Assembly (NCBI GenBank): GCA_937919625.1
Contig: CALFRK010000159.1
Span: 1-40,082 of the forward strand
From: an uncultured Ilumatobacter sp.
GTDB taxonomy: Bacteria; Actinomycetota; Acidimicrobiia; Acidimicrobiales; Ilumatobacteraceae
DNA: 40,082 nucleotides
Direction of reading: 5' to 3'
The notes below the pieces were generated by a model that searched no databases, had not been told where the DNA came from, and saw nothing but the letters and a program-made list of their open reading frames with translations. Position numbers and translations under genes: made by a program. The stretch's first letter is position 1, and each line of letters opens with the position of its first letter. Positions 32,411 to 40,060 of this stretch are shown in pieces.

Positions 32411-33004
32411 CTAGCGGTGCTTGGCCCGGGCGGCCTGCTGGCGGCTCTTGCGGGCAGCTTCCTGCTTCTTCTGCTTCAGTTGCTGGCGCTTGGCCTTGAT
32501 CGCGGCGCGCTCTTCGTCGCTGACCTTGGTGCCCTGCACGATCGGGCTGATCGGCCGATCCGTGGCGGGTGGCAGCTTGAGCTCGTCGTCGTTTTTGAGA
32601 AGGTCGCGAATGATCGCCGAGGCAGGCGCTTCGCCGGCCACCGTCGACGCCAGCATCAGCTGTGTGATCCCGAGCCCGTGCGCTTTGATCAAGGCCGGTG
32701 TGGCCTCGCGTAGCTGGTCGGTGGTTGGCCGGTCGGCGTCGTCACCGAGCGCCTCGATGCAGTCGGCCAGACAAGCATCGGTCAGCACCAACGCGATGCT
32801 CTCCATCGTGCCGTCGAGGCGCCCTTTGGGAAGCGCCGCCCGAATACCGGAGGCATCGGCTTCGCCACCGACGAGCTCGTCGATTGCCTCTCGGTGATCC
32901 TCACCCAAGGCACCGAGCACCGTGGCGAGATCGTCGTCGGACACATTGGCAAACGCACGATCGAGGAGACCGAGGTTCTGGAGGCGGGACTTCACCTGAT
33001 TCAC
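32411..33004 (-). CDS. conserved-looking protein of unknown function with basic C-terminal tail
   Basis: This is a 197-aa soluble protein if the GTG at 33004 (VNQVKSRLQNLGLLDRAFAN) is the start. It is helical and acidic for 150 residues and ends in a Lys/Arg-rich, Gln/Ala-rich tail (AIKAKRQQLKQKKQEAARKS) that could bind nucleic acid or form a coiled coil. I do not recognise a family. It lies 55 bases downstream of the last microcompartment gene in the same direction, so it could be co-transcribed, but nothing in the sequence ties it to the shell. Confidence 0.65.
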   Translation of the reverse strand: MNQVKSRLQNLGLLDRAFANVSDDDLATVLGALGEDHREAIDELVGGEADASGIRAALPKGRLDGTMESIALVLTDACLADCIEALGDDADRPTTDQLREATPALIKAHGLGITQLMLASTVAGEAPASAIIRDLLKNDDELKLPPATDRPISPIVQGTKVSDEERAAIKAKRQQLKQKKQEAARKSRQQAARAKHR

Positions 33005-33059
33005 GTCGTCCGACGCTACCGCCAGCCCGGCGGGGGTCCTCCGCGGGTGGGTCGGTCGT

Positions 33060-33320
33060 TCAGGAGATCTCGTCGACAATGCCGACGATCACCGAACGAA
33101 CCGGTCCCGTCGAGATTCCGTAGATCTGGCGTGCCGACGTGCCCTCGTCACAGATCAGCACGTGCTCACCGACACCGGCATTTACGACGTCGACGGCGAT
33201 CAGATACCCATTCGGCGTGCCATCGGGATCGATCAGATCGCATAACAAGAGGCGTTGTCCATCGTAGAAGGGGTGGCTGATAGGGGAGACCACTGTGCCG
33301 GCAACACGGGCGAGCTTCAT
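33060..33320 (-). CDS. BMC-P (EutN/CcmL-type) pentameric vertex protein, copy 1
   Basis: This 86-aa protein forms the pentamer that caps microcompartment vertices. It opens KLARVAGTVVSPISHPFYDG, the universal EutN/CcmL first strand and loop, with LLCDLIDP, YLIAVDVVNAGVGEHVLIC and the closing VIVGIVDEI. It is the last recognisable shell gene of the operon. Its ATG overlaps the upstream stop as ATGA. It differs in sequence from the other two copies, so mixed vertices are possible. Confidence 0.92.
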   Translation of the reverse strand: MKLARVAGTVVSPISHPFYDGQRLLLCDLIDPDGTPNGYLIAVDVVNAGVGEHVLICDEGTSARQIYGISTGPVRSVIVGIVDEIS

Positions 33321-33598
33321 GCGCCGTCGTCCGCCAGGGTGATGTGATCCACCAAACCGACGATGGCATGGTCGATCGGCACAAAACGTTCGGGCATCGC
33401 TTCGGCCGCCTCGCGAGACGCAACGAAGTAGACCAGCTCACCCGGGCCTGCCATCGCTACGGCATCGGCGGCGACGACAGCGCTACCACTGTCGTTCTGG
33501 TGCTTGTCGAGTGGTTGCACAATCAGGAACTTGATGCCATCGAGCCCTGGACCGCGCGTCGTGGCGACGACTGTGCCGATCACGCGTCCGAGGTGCAT
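33317..33598 (-). CDS. BMC-P (EutN/CcmL-type) pentameric vertex protein, copy 2
   Basis: This 93-aa vertex protein opens MHLGRVIGTVVATTRGPGLD, then KFLIVQPLDKHQNDSGSAVV, ADAVAMAGPGELVYFVASRE and AIVGLVDHITL. The ATG at 33598 overlaps the BMC-T stop by one base (TGATG), and its own stop overlaps copy 1 by four bases, so the three shell genes are translationally linked. A longer frame upstream is a shadow of BMC-T. Confidence 0.92.
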   Translation of the reverse strand: MHLGRVIGTVVATTRGPGLDGIKFLIVQPLDKHQNDSGSAVVAADAVAMAGPGELVYFVASREAAEAMPERFVPIDHAIVGLVDHITLADDGA

Positions 33599-34236
33599 CA
33601 GGTTGCTCCTGTGCCTCGCCGCAGCTGACGATTGAATCGCAGCTCGGCATCTAGGTTGGCGCGCATATCGTCGTGTAGTTGGGCGATCACGGCGGAGTTC
33701 AAGAGCTGTCCACCGGACTCGATCCGCGAGACTGCACCTTCGACTGCAGCCTCGACATCGGCGACCGTGCCCCCGAACAGGCAATACGCCTTGCCGCCGA
33801 GATCGTCGGCCAGGCGCAACGCCAGCAGCGAAACGGAGGCCGTCTTCACACCCGCATCGGCAGCGACGATCGCCGTGGCGGTTGTCGCTGTTTCGATGAT
33901 GCCGACCGCATCGCCGACCACGGTGCCGGATGGGTCGGTGGTGGTGATGGCGGCGATCACCGAGGGATGCACGTCGGCAAGAAACAAGGAATCGACGACG
34001 GTGTCGTTGCCGCCGTTCTCGAGTGCAATCTCGACGGCGGCCGTGTCGCCACCAACCAGCACCAGATAGCGGCCAGGATGCACGGTTCCGGCGTACAGCG
34101 AGGTGATAGGCGACGACTTGGCCATCGCGTCTCCGGCGACGATGCCGGCAACGATCGACCCGAACTCGAGTAGGCCGATGGCAGGATCGAAGTCGCCCTC
34201 AAACTTACCGGTGAACCGATTGGGCGTGTCAGACAA
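33598..34236 (-). CDS. BMC-T tandem-domain shell protein
   Basis: This 212-aa protein has two fused BMC domains, forming a pseudohexameric trimer tile. Domain 1 (about residues 18-100) has AIGLLEFGSIVAGIVAGDAM, AKSSPITSLYAGTVHPGRYL and VLVGGDTAAVEIALE. Domain 2 (about 108-185) has AVGIIETATTATAIVAADAG, VKTASVSLLALRLADDL and GGTVADVEAAVEGA. The start is a TTG at 34236, supported by a TAGGAG site ten bases upstream inside the aldehyde dehydrogenase gene, which it overlaps by eight bases. It probably provides larger pores for bulky substrate or cofactor. Confidence 0.9.
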   Translation of the reverse strand: MSDTPNRFTGKFEGDFDPAIGLLEFGSIVAGIVAGDAMAKSSPITSLYAGTVHPGRYLVLVGGDTAAVEIALENGGNDTVVDSLFLADVHPSVIAAITTTDPSGTVVGDAVGIIETATTATAIVAADAGVKTASVSLLALRLADDLGGKAYCLFGGTVADVEAAVEGAVSRIESGGQLLNSAVIAQLHDDMRANLDAELRFNRQLRRGTGAT

Positions 34237-35686
34237 TGCGCAGGGCTCCTACGACAGTGACGCGTCGGATACGCGAAAACGTCCGTGGTCGGGTGAGGCC
34301 CTCACCCGTGGGGCTGGCGATCGAGAACGACGTGAAACCTTCGCCACCCTGGCCGAGGCCAGCGAAGTTCGGACCGTTCGCCACCAAGATCGAGCAGTTC
34401 ATCGCCCGCGCCATAGTGGTGATCGTGTCGACATTGGTCGAGTGAATCGATGCCGTGTGCCGAAACCCGTGCTCGGAACGCACGGCCAGGTCGATCGCTG
34501 CTGCCGCGTCTTTGACCCGTACGACCGGCATCACCGGCATCATCTGCTCGGTCCAGACAAGCGAGTGGTCGGATGGCACTTCGGCGACCAGAAGTCGCAC
34601 ACTGTTGTCGACCTCGACCCCGATCTCTTTCAACAGCGCGCCTGCGTTCTTGCCGATCCACGCTGGATTGATGGCACCCGCCTTGTTGGGCGCTCCGATC
34701 TCGTTGAAGATCACCCGCTCGAGGCGTTTCAGCTCGTGATCCTTCAGCCTGTACGCCCCGGCCTTCTGCATCGCTCGCACCAGTGCGTCAGCGACGGTGT
34801 CGACGACGATCGTGGTCTTTTCGTCGACGCACACGATGTTGTTGTCGAACGATGCGCCGCGCACGATGTCGCGGCCGGCCTGCTCGATGTCGGCGGTTTG
34901 GTCTACCACGGCCGGTGGGTTGCCCGGCCCGGCGGTGATCGCCTTTTTGGGGGTTCGTAGCGCCTCGCGCACCACGGCCGGGCCACCGGTGACCAGCAGC
35001 ACACGAATGTCGGGGTGCGCCATCAGTTCGCGAGCGGATTCGAGGGTGGGGTTCGGAACGGCTGTGATCAGATCGGGCGGGCCCCCGGCGGCGACGATCG
35101 CACGGTTGAGGAGCTGGATGTTTTCGACGGACACCAGCCGTGCTCCGGGATGGACGTTGAACGTGACGGCATTGCCGGCGGCGATCATGGCAATGCTGTT
35201 GTTGATGATCGTCGATGTCGGGTTGGTGGTGGGGGAGATCGATCCGATCACGCCGTACGGCGCGTACTCGGTGACCATCATCCCGCCGTCGCCGGTGACC
35301 GCCTGTGGCTCGAGGTCCTCTGGACCCGGTGTTTTGGTGGTGACCATCAGGTTCTTCTGAACCTTGTCTTCGGCGCGGCCGAGCCCGGTCTCAGCGTGCG
35401 CCATGTATGCCAGGCGCTCGCCCTCGCGCAGCATCGCAGCGCGCATCGCCTCGACGATCGTCCGCCGGGACTCGAGCCCCATCAGGCGATAGGCCTCGAA
35501 CGCCCTCGCTGCGGCACCGACTGCGGCATCGATAGTGGGGTAGATCCCGTCACCCATCAACGCCTGGTCGGCCCCGAGATCGTCTGTAGCGCGCAATACT
35601 TTGGCGGCGCTGTTTGCACCCTCGGCGCTGGACACGCGGGTCCGCACGCGGGCGATGATCGCCTGGATCTCCGTGTCGTTCAGCAC
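34229..35686 (-). CDS. CoA-acylating aldehyde dehydrogenase of microcompartment type (PduP/EutE-like)
   Basis: This 485-aa enzyme converts aldehyde plus CoA and NAD+ to acyl-CoA and NADH; acetaldehyde is the expected substrate beside deoC. The catalytic Cys lies in SFDNNIVCVDEK, with APYGVIGSISPTTNPTSTII, GNAVTFNVHPGA, LLVTGGPAVVREAL and GPGNPPAVVD as cofactor and fold motifs. The first 18 residues (LNDTEIQAIIARVRTRV) form an amphipathic helix followed by a Ser/Ala/Gly linker, the form of an encapsulation peptide. Starts at GTG 35686, seven bases after the third EutN gene. Confidence 0.92.
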   Translation of the reverse strand: MLNDTEIQAIIARVRTRVSSAEGANSAAKVLRATDDLGADQALMGDGIYPTIDAAVGAAARAFEAYRLMGLESRRTIVEAMRAAMLREGERLAYMAHAETGLGRAEDKVQKNLMVTTKTPGPEDLEPQAVTGDGGMMVTEYAPYGVIGSISPTTNPTSTIINNSIAMIAAGNAVTFNVHPGARLVSVENIQLLNRAIVAAGGPPDLITAVPNPTLESARELMAHPDIRVLLVTGGPAVVREALRTPKKAITAGPGNPPAVVDQTADIEQAGRDIVRGASFDNNIVCVDEKTTIVVDTVADALVRAMQKAGAYRLKDHELKRLERVIFNEIGAPNKAGAINPAWIGKNAGALLKEIGVEVDNSVRLLVAEVPSDHSLVWTEQMMPVMPVVRVKDAAAAIDLAVRSEHGFRHTASIHSTNVDTITTMARAMNCSILVANGPNFAGLGQGGEGFTSFSIASPTGEGLTRPRTFSRIRRVTVVGALRIV

Positions 35687-35693
35687 GTGCTAC

Positions 35694-35981
35694 TCACTTC
35701 GTGTAGACGGTTTCGCCGTCGATCTCCCAGGTGTCGACAATTGCCATGATGACGGCATCGCACGGTCGATTCTGGGTGACGGCGGTCTGGCGGGCCGAAC
35801 TGCCCGAGGCGTACATGACGACCTCGCCCACCCCGGCGCCGACCGAGTCGACGGCGACGACGTAGCCGCCGCTCTCGGTGTTGTCGACGCCGAGCTGGCG
35901 CACGATGAGCATCGTGAGCCCGTTCATCAGGGGTTCCTTCTGACTGGCTACAACGGTGCCAGTTACGCGACCCAACAGCAT
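35694..35981 (-). CDS. BMC-P (EutN/CcmL-type) pentameric vertex protein, copy 3
   Basis: This 95-aa vertex protein opens [20 protein letters not shown], then [33 protein letters not shown] and [17 protein letters not shown] 35981 follows a GAGG site. Unlike the other two copies it sits upstream of the aldehyde dehydrogenase, 80 bases after BMC-H, and may be expressed at a different level from them. Confidence 0.92.
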   Translation of the reverse strand: MLLGRVTGTVVASQKEPLMNGLTMLIVRQLGVDNTESGGYVVAVDSVGAGVGEVVMYASGSSARQTAVTQNRPCDAVIMAIVDTWEIDGETVYTK

Positions 35982-36061
35982 CGGTGCCTCACCTCCGCGA
36001 GCATTTCGGCTCGGCCATTCCGCTCACGGTCGCGATTAGACCGATCAGGGTTGGCACGGGC

Positions 36062-36364
36062 TCAGCTCGACTCGGCTGCTGCTTCGACCGAACGGCCGAG
36101 CGGAAGCACGATGTCGATATTGGTATGTGGGCGGGCGATGACGTGGCTCGAGATGACCTCGCCGACCTTCTCCGCCCCGCGAACGCCCGAGTCGATTGCC
36201 GCCTTGACAGCCGCGACGTCGCCGCGCACGATAGCGGTCACGTAGCCGCCGCCAGTCGACTGGTACGAAACCAGATCGACCTTGGCCGCCTTGACCATCG
36301 CATCGGCGGCCTCGACCATCGCTGCGAAACTCCTGCATTCGATCATGCCGAGTGCATCAGCCAT
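36062..36364 (-). CDS. BMC-H hexameric shell protein
   Basis: This 100-aa canonical single-domain shell protein builds the facets. It opens ADALGMIECRSFAAMVEAAD, then AMVKAAKVDLVSYQSTGGGY (pore loop STGGG) and VTAIVRGDVAAVKAAIDSG. It ends with a short tail after ARPHTNIDIVLP. ATG 36364 has an AGGGAG site. It is the only BMC-H in the window, so the facets should be built mostly from it. A 62-base AT-richer gap upstream could hold an internal promoter or an RNA-processing site to boost its level. Confidence 0.95.
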   Translation of the reverse strand: MADALGMIECRSFAAMVEAADAMVKAAKVDLVSYQSTGGGYVTAIVRGDVAAVKAAIDSGVRGAEKVGEVISSHVIARPHTNIDIVLPLGRSVEAAAESS

Positions 36365-36426
36365 TTCTGGCTCCCTTCATTGCTGTTGATTGTGTTGATT
36401 GTGATCTCATGCCGCGCAGGTTGGTC

Positions 36427-37050
36427 CTACGAGCGACCGTCGAGTGCTTCGAGTGAGGCGACCGCCGCTTGCCATCCGACATCGATGTCCTTTTCGTCGC
36501 CACCGAGGAACACGCGGCCCATGGCCCCGGCTGCGCGAACTTCGAGGACATTGATGTCGGCCGCCTTTTCTGCCTCGTTGGCAGCGAGAGGGGCGTATCC
36601 CGCCGGCTCACATTCGAGTACGTAAAGGGTTTCGCCGGGGACGATCATCTGGCCATGTCGCATGCGGTTGATCAGCTGAGCGTGGTGGTCGTCGATGCGG
36701 CGGATGATCTGGCTCGACAGAATTTTCGGCTTGATTCGATCTGACTCGTGGAGTCCGAGCGACTGGAGGATCGCCTCACCCGCAGCCCTGATTTCGGACT
36801 GGTCGGGGGAGTGGATTTCGAGCAGACCGAAGTAGCGCTCGATGATCTGCATGCCTGGCTTGACATTGGTTGCCTTCAGGGCGACATCGGTGAGCCGGTT
36901 GATCTCGATGCCAGGGGAAACCTCGATGTACAACGAGGCGTCGCCGGCGAGCGGAAGAAACCCCGCAGCCACGGTGCCGAGGAAGGCCGCGTACTGGGGT
37001 TGCAGGCTGTCGAGGAACGCAAACGTTCGAATTTCAATATTTGTCGCCAC
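36427..37050 (-). CDS. divergent tandem-BMC shell protein, EutL-like arrangement
   Basis: The protein is about 207 aa. Sequence similarity to BMC domains is weak but the pattern appears twice: [23 protein letters not shown] and [20 protein letters not shown], then [32 protein letters not shown] and [20 protein letters not shown]. The leading [19 protein letters not shown] resembles the extra helical start of EutL. A trimer-forming BMC-T tile is inferred. The start is uncertain: GTG 37050 has AAGGAG six bases upstream, whereas ATG 37071 would overlap deoC by 38 bases. It sits between deoC and BMC-H in the operon, which supports a shell role. Confidence 0.65.
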   Translation of the reverse strand: MATNIEIRTFAFLDSLQPQYAAFLGTVAAGFLPLAGDASLYIEVSPGIEINRLTDVALKATNVKPGMQIIERYFGLLEIHSPDQSEIRAAGEAILQSLGLHESDRIKPKILSSQIIRRIDDHHAQLINRMRHGQMIVPGETLYVLECEPAGYAPLAANEAEKAADINVLEVRAAGAMGRVFLGGDEKDIDVGWQAAVASLEALDGRS

Positions 37051-37882
37051 CACGGTCTCCTTGATCTCCACTGACGATTTGTACGCCTGCCGACGCTCCG
37101 ATACGTGTTGCCCCGGCAGCGATCATGTCTTCGACATCCGACTTGGTTCGCACGCCGCCCGACGCCTTGACGCCCATCTTGGGGCCAACGGTTTCGCGCA
37201 TCAAGGCGACGTCGTAGACGGTGGCGCCACCGCCGCTGAAGCCGGTCGATGTCTTCACGAAATCGGCCTTGGCCTGCTTGGCCAGCGATGAGGCGATCAC
37301 TTTCTCTTCGTCGGTCAGCAACGAGGTTTCGAGGATCACCTTCACGATCGCCCCGGCCTCGTGCGCCGAGTCGACAACCTTCTCGATATCGATCAACACC
37401 GTGGCGTGATCGCCAGACTTGAGCGCCCCGACGTTGACCACCATGTCGACCTCGCGGGCACCGTCGCGGATCGCCCTGCGGGCCTCGAGTGCCTTGATCT
37501 CGGAAGTGTTGGCGCCGAGCGGGAATCCGATCACCGTGCAGACCCTCACGCCACTACCGCGCAGGTTGGCGGAGCACCGCTTGACCCAAGCGGGGTTCAC
37601 GCACACGGAAGCAAATTTGTACTTGGCGGCCTCGCTGCAGAGCTTGTCGATGTCGTCAGCGGTGGTCTCGGGCTTGAGCGCCGTGTGGTCGATGTACTTC
37701 GCAAGATCGACCGGCACGTGTGAGGCGTCACCGTGGAATGCGACACGATCGGCCCCGTTCGTCACGACGTGGCGAACACCTTCAGCGGTGTCGCAACGGT
37801 CGAGCTGCGCGGCGAGCGTGGCGAGCACCTCCTTCGTGATGAGGTCGATCAGGAGGTCACGGTCGAATTGTTGATCGGTCAT
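37034..37882 (-). CDS. deoC: deoxyribose-phosphate aldolase with N-terminal encapsulation extension
   Basis: This 282-aa class I aldolase cleaves 2-deoxy-D-ribose 5-phosphate to glyceraldehyde 3-phosphate and acetaldehyde. The core begins [19 protein letters not shown]. It includes [30 protein letters not shown], the Asp of [14 protein letters not shown], the Schiff-base Lys in [20 protein letters not shown] and [13 protein letters not shown]. Ahead of it are about 60 extra residues, beginning with a likely amphipathic helix ([20 protein letters not shown]) and a linker, absent from ordinary DeoC and consistent with targeting to the shell lumen. Its ATG overlaps the rpiB stop as ATGA. Confidence 0.93.
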   Translation of the reverse strand: MTDQQFDRDLLIDLITKEVLATLAAQLDRCDTAEGVRHVVTNGADRVAFHGDASHVPVDLAKYIDHTALKPETTADDIDKLCSEAAKYKFASVCVNPAWVKRCSANLRGSGVRVCTVIGFPLGANTSEIKALEARRAIRDGAREVDMVVNVGALKSGDHATVLIDIEKVVDSAHEAGAIVKVILETSLLTDEEKVIASSLAKQAKADFVKTSTGFSGGGATVYDVALMRETVGPKMGVKASGGVRTKSDVEDMIAAGATRIGASAGVQIVSGDQGDRGGDKY

Positions 37883-38478
37883 GCATCGGTCCTGACGTAC
37901 AATTCTTCGATCTCGCTGATGAGGGCAACCCGCCGCATGTGACGGTCGCCGCCCCACGGGGTGTTCAGGAACTCCTGCACGATCTGCCAGGCCAGATCGG
38001 GACCGGTAAGGCCGGCGCCCAGCGTCAGCACGTTGGCGCGGTTGTGCTCGCGGCTGTTGCGCGCCGTCGAGAGGTCGTAACAGGCCGCTGCGCGCACGTG
38101 CGGAATCTTGTTGGCCACCATCGCCGAACCGATCCCCGCCCCGTCGACCACGACCCCGGCGACACATTTGCCGGTGCCGACACGGCGGGCGACGGCGTGT
38201 GCAAACACCGGATAGTCGCACGCTTCGGTGTTGTCGGTGCCGCAATCGTCGATCGACCATCCGGCTTCGGTCAGCTTGGCCTTGATCGCCTGCTTGAGCC
38301 CGAACCCGCCATGGTCGGAGCCGATCGCGATACACCCGTCACGGTTACCAGCGGCCTGTTGGCGAGTCTGAGCCGGCTGGGCCGTGGTCGCCGACGACGC
38401 GCCGTCGAGCACGCCATTGAGCACCCGCTCCACGAGGTTTCGTACCTCGCTCTCCAAATCAGATCCTTGCGCGGCCAT
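37879..38478 (-). CDS. rpiB: RpiB/LacAB-family sugar-phosphate isomerase with N-terminal encapsulation extension
   Basis: This 199-aa protein is the first gene of the microcompartment operon. Residues 1-22 ([20 protein letters not shown]) form an amphipathic helix, then a Gln/Thr/Ala linker to about 45, then the RpiB fold: [74 protein letters not shown] and a C-terminal [12 protein letters not shown]. RpiB normally interconverts ribose and ribulose 5-phosphates. The catalytic Cys of the E. coli-type C-G-T-G loop is Asp here, and the Glu used by mycobacterial enzymes is Ser, so activity or substrate may differ. ATG 38478 has a TTGGAG site. Confidence 0.88.
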   Translation of the reverse strand: MAAQGSDLESEVRNLVERVLNGVLDGASSATTAQPAQTRQQAAGNRDGCIAIGSDHGGFGLKQAIKAKLTEAGWSIDDCGTDNTEACDYPVFAHAVARRVGTGKCVAGVVVDGAGIGSAMVANKIPHVRAAACYDLSTARNSREHNRANVLTLGAGLTGPDLAWQIVQEFLNTPWGGDRHMRRVALISEIEELYVRTDA

Positions 38479-38489
38479 AGCTCCAACTC

Positions 38490-38510
38490 ATCGGTTCGAG
38501 ACCGATCATA
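38490..38510 (-). promoter_or_regulatory. candidate promoter and operator of the microcompartment operon
   Basis: On the minus strand a TATGAT hexamer (38510-38505) makes a good -10 element about 27 bases upstream of the rpiB start; I see no convincing -35 at normal spacing. The inverted repeat ATCGGT-5 bases-ACCGAT (38490-38506) overlaps its downstream edge and could bind a repressor of the sugar-phosphate-responsive type. No regulator gene is nearby. Confidence 0.4.
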
Positions 38511-38556
38511 GGGTGGTGCACGAGCCGTCGTCGCAAGCGACATCGCCGTGGCCCTA

Positions 38557-38923
38557 TCAGCCGCCCCCGAGCTCGTAGCTGCCGACCAGTTGGGCGTCGC
38601 CCGAGAACTCGGCGTTGCCGTCGAGCGGCTCGAGCATGACGGACATCCGGTTGAAGCTACGGTCGGCGACACCTGCCCAGAGTTCGATCGGCTTGTCGCT
38701 GCCGCGCAGATGGAATGTGCCTGCGCTGACACCAATGATGCCGTCGCTGATCGATGCCTCGCAAAAGTTGCCATCGGGTGCGGGCGCCAGAGGCCAGGTC
38801 AGGGTCGCGCACGATCGATCGTGCCACCGGGTACACGGCACCGGAATGCTCGCGATAGATCTCGCGGATCGCGTCTGAGTCGCCGGCTTTTATGCGTTCG
38901 ATCAGATCCGACATCGGCGCCAT
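38557..38923 (-). pseudogene. chimeric relic: ECF sigma-factor N-terminus joined to an unrelated C-terminus
   Basis: The minus strand from ATG 38923 reads MAPMSDLIERIKAGDSDAIR then EIYREHSGAVYPVARSIVRD, the start of sigma region 2 of an ECF sigma factor, but the similarity stops after DPDLA near 38800. From there a different frame reads PDGNFCEASISDGIIGVSAG and continues to a stop at 38557 ending LVGSYELGGG, which looks like the C-terminus of an exported or regulatory protein. A deletion fusing two neighbouring genes explains this. The remainder of the sigma factor (regions 2.3-4) is absent. Confidence 0.6.
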
Positions 38924-38976
38924 GTTGGCATGGCTGCCTCGTCGTGCGACATCATGCGTCGGTGGTCGAGCGCAAG

Positions 38977-39759
38977 ATGATCCAGGTGATCGGTGGGCCC
39001 GTCGAGTGCGAGTTAGTCGCCGGCGACCCGACGCTGCCGACGCTCGTGTTCTTGCACGAAGGGTTGGGATCGATCGACCTCTGGCGCGGTGTACCAGACG
39101 AGGTTGCCGCTTCCTCGGGCGGCGCTCCCGTACTGACATACGCCCGACACGGGCACGGTGCCAGCGGCCCGGCGCAGATGCCGCGCCCGGTCACGTACAT
39201 GCATCACGAAGCCGATGTGGTTCTGCCCGCTGTGCTCGCCGCATTTGGGATTGAACGGCCAATCCTCGTCGGTCACAGTGACGGTGCGTCGATTGCGCTG
39301 CTGTATGCCGGGGCCGGACATCAAGTGGAGGGCTTGGTGTGCCTGGCGCCGCACGTGTTTGTCGAGCCCGAGTCGGTCGCCGGTATCGAGCAGGCGCGTG
39401 TCGTGTTCGAGTCGACCGACATCGCCGAACGGATGAGCCGTTATCACCGAGATCCGGTGGCGACGTTCCGAGGCTGGAACGACGTGTGGTTGAGCGACGA
39501 GTTCCGCACGTGGAACATCGAAGACCGCCTCCCGCGGATCACCGCTCCGATACTGGCGATCCAAGGGCTCGACGATCAGTACGGCACGATCGCCCAACTC
39601 GATGCGATCGCGGCGGGAGTGTCCGGCCGGTTCGAGCGGCGGGTGCTGGATGGCGTCGGCCACTCGCCGCATACCGAGGCCCGCACCGAAGTCGTGGCGG
39701 CAATCGCCGAGTTCGTGAGTCAACTGATTCGATCATCTGGTGAGATCTTCCCGGCTTGA
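38977..39759 (+). CDS. alpha/beta hydrolase
   Basis: This is a serine hydrolase of about 260 aa. TLVFLHEGLGSIDLW is the oxyanion strand, YARHGHGASGPA the cap entry, ILVGHSDGASIALLYAG the nucleophile elbow, AIQGLDDQYGTIAQLD carries the acid and LDGVGHSPHTEA the His. The arrangement resembles aromatic meta-cleavage-product hydrolases and related esterases, but no catabolic neighbours support a substrate. ATG 38977 is used; GTG 38962 is also possible. Confidence 0.8.
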   Translation: MIQVIGGPVECELVAGDPTLPTLVFLHEGLGSIDLWRGVPDEVAASSGGAPVLTYARHGHGASGPAQMPRPVTYMHHEADVVLPAVLAAFGIERPILVGHSDGASIALLYAGAGHQVEGLVCLAPHVFVEPESVAGIEQARVVFESTDIAERMSRYHRDPVATFRGWNDVWLSDEFRTWNIEDRLPRITAPILAIQGLDDQYGTIAQLDAIAAGVSGRFERRVLDGVGHSPHTEARTEVVAAIAEFVSQLIRSSGEIFPA

Positions 39760-40060
39760 CGGATCGATCGTTTTGGTCGAGTGATCGATTCGGCTATCCC
39801 AGGTGTTGCGAATGATCTGGTGCCGTGACCGTGAACGTTTGGGGTGTTGGCGCCGAGTCAGGTTGGCCGCGAAGCTGGCCAGCGGGACAGGGCAAACGTT
39901 TACGGTTGCGGAACTAGGACGTTGGTTACGAGGCGAGCACACGGGGTTGATCGGCACCGGGCCTGCTGCTGTTGTGACCCCGGAGCCACGTTGTGTCTGA
40001 CGCAACGTGGCGCCGGCCGGTGTTCCTAACTCTGTTGTACCCCTTGGTCATGATGGGGGT
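39760..40060. other. 301-base intergenic stretch
   Basis: I see no supported gene here. A plus-strand frame from 39803 to 40000 lacks domain character. The stretch contains the palindrome described at 39985-40011 and, near its end, a purine-rich GATGGGGGT just before the ATG at 40061. Confidence 0.5.
39985..40011. repeat. 27-base palindromic element, second copy
   Basis: The sequence beginning GCCACGTTGTGTCTGACG is a hairpin with nine perfect outer base pairs and a stem that can continue to the centre through one G-U pair. It differs at only two positions from the element at 23163-23189. Repeated, structured and intergenic, it looks like a dispersed palindromic repeat; it may terminate transcription from the alpha/beta hydrolase. 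Confidence 0.7.

Noticed and set aside
34302-35749. Several long plus-strand frames opposite the aldehyde dehydrogenase and EutN genes
   Set aside because: They are shadows of strongly conserved minus-strand genes.
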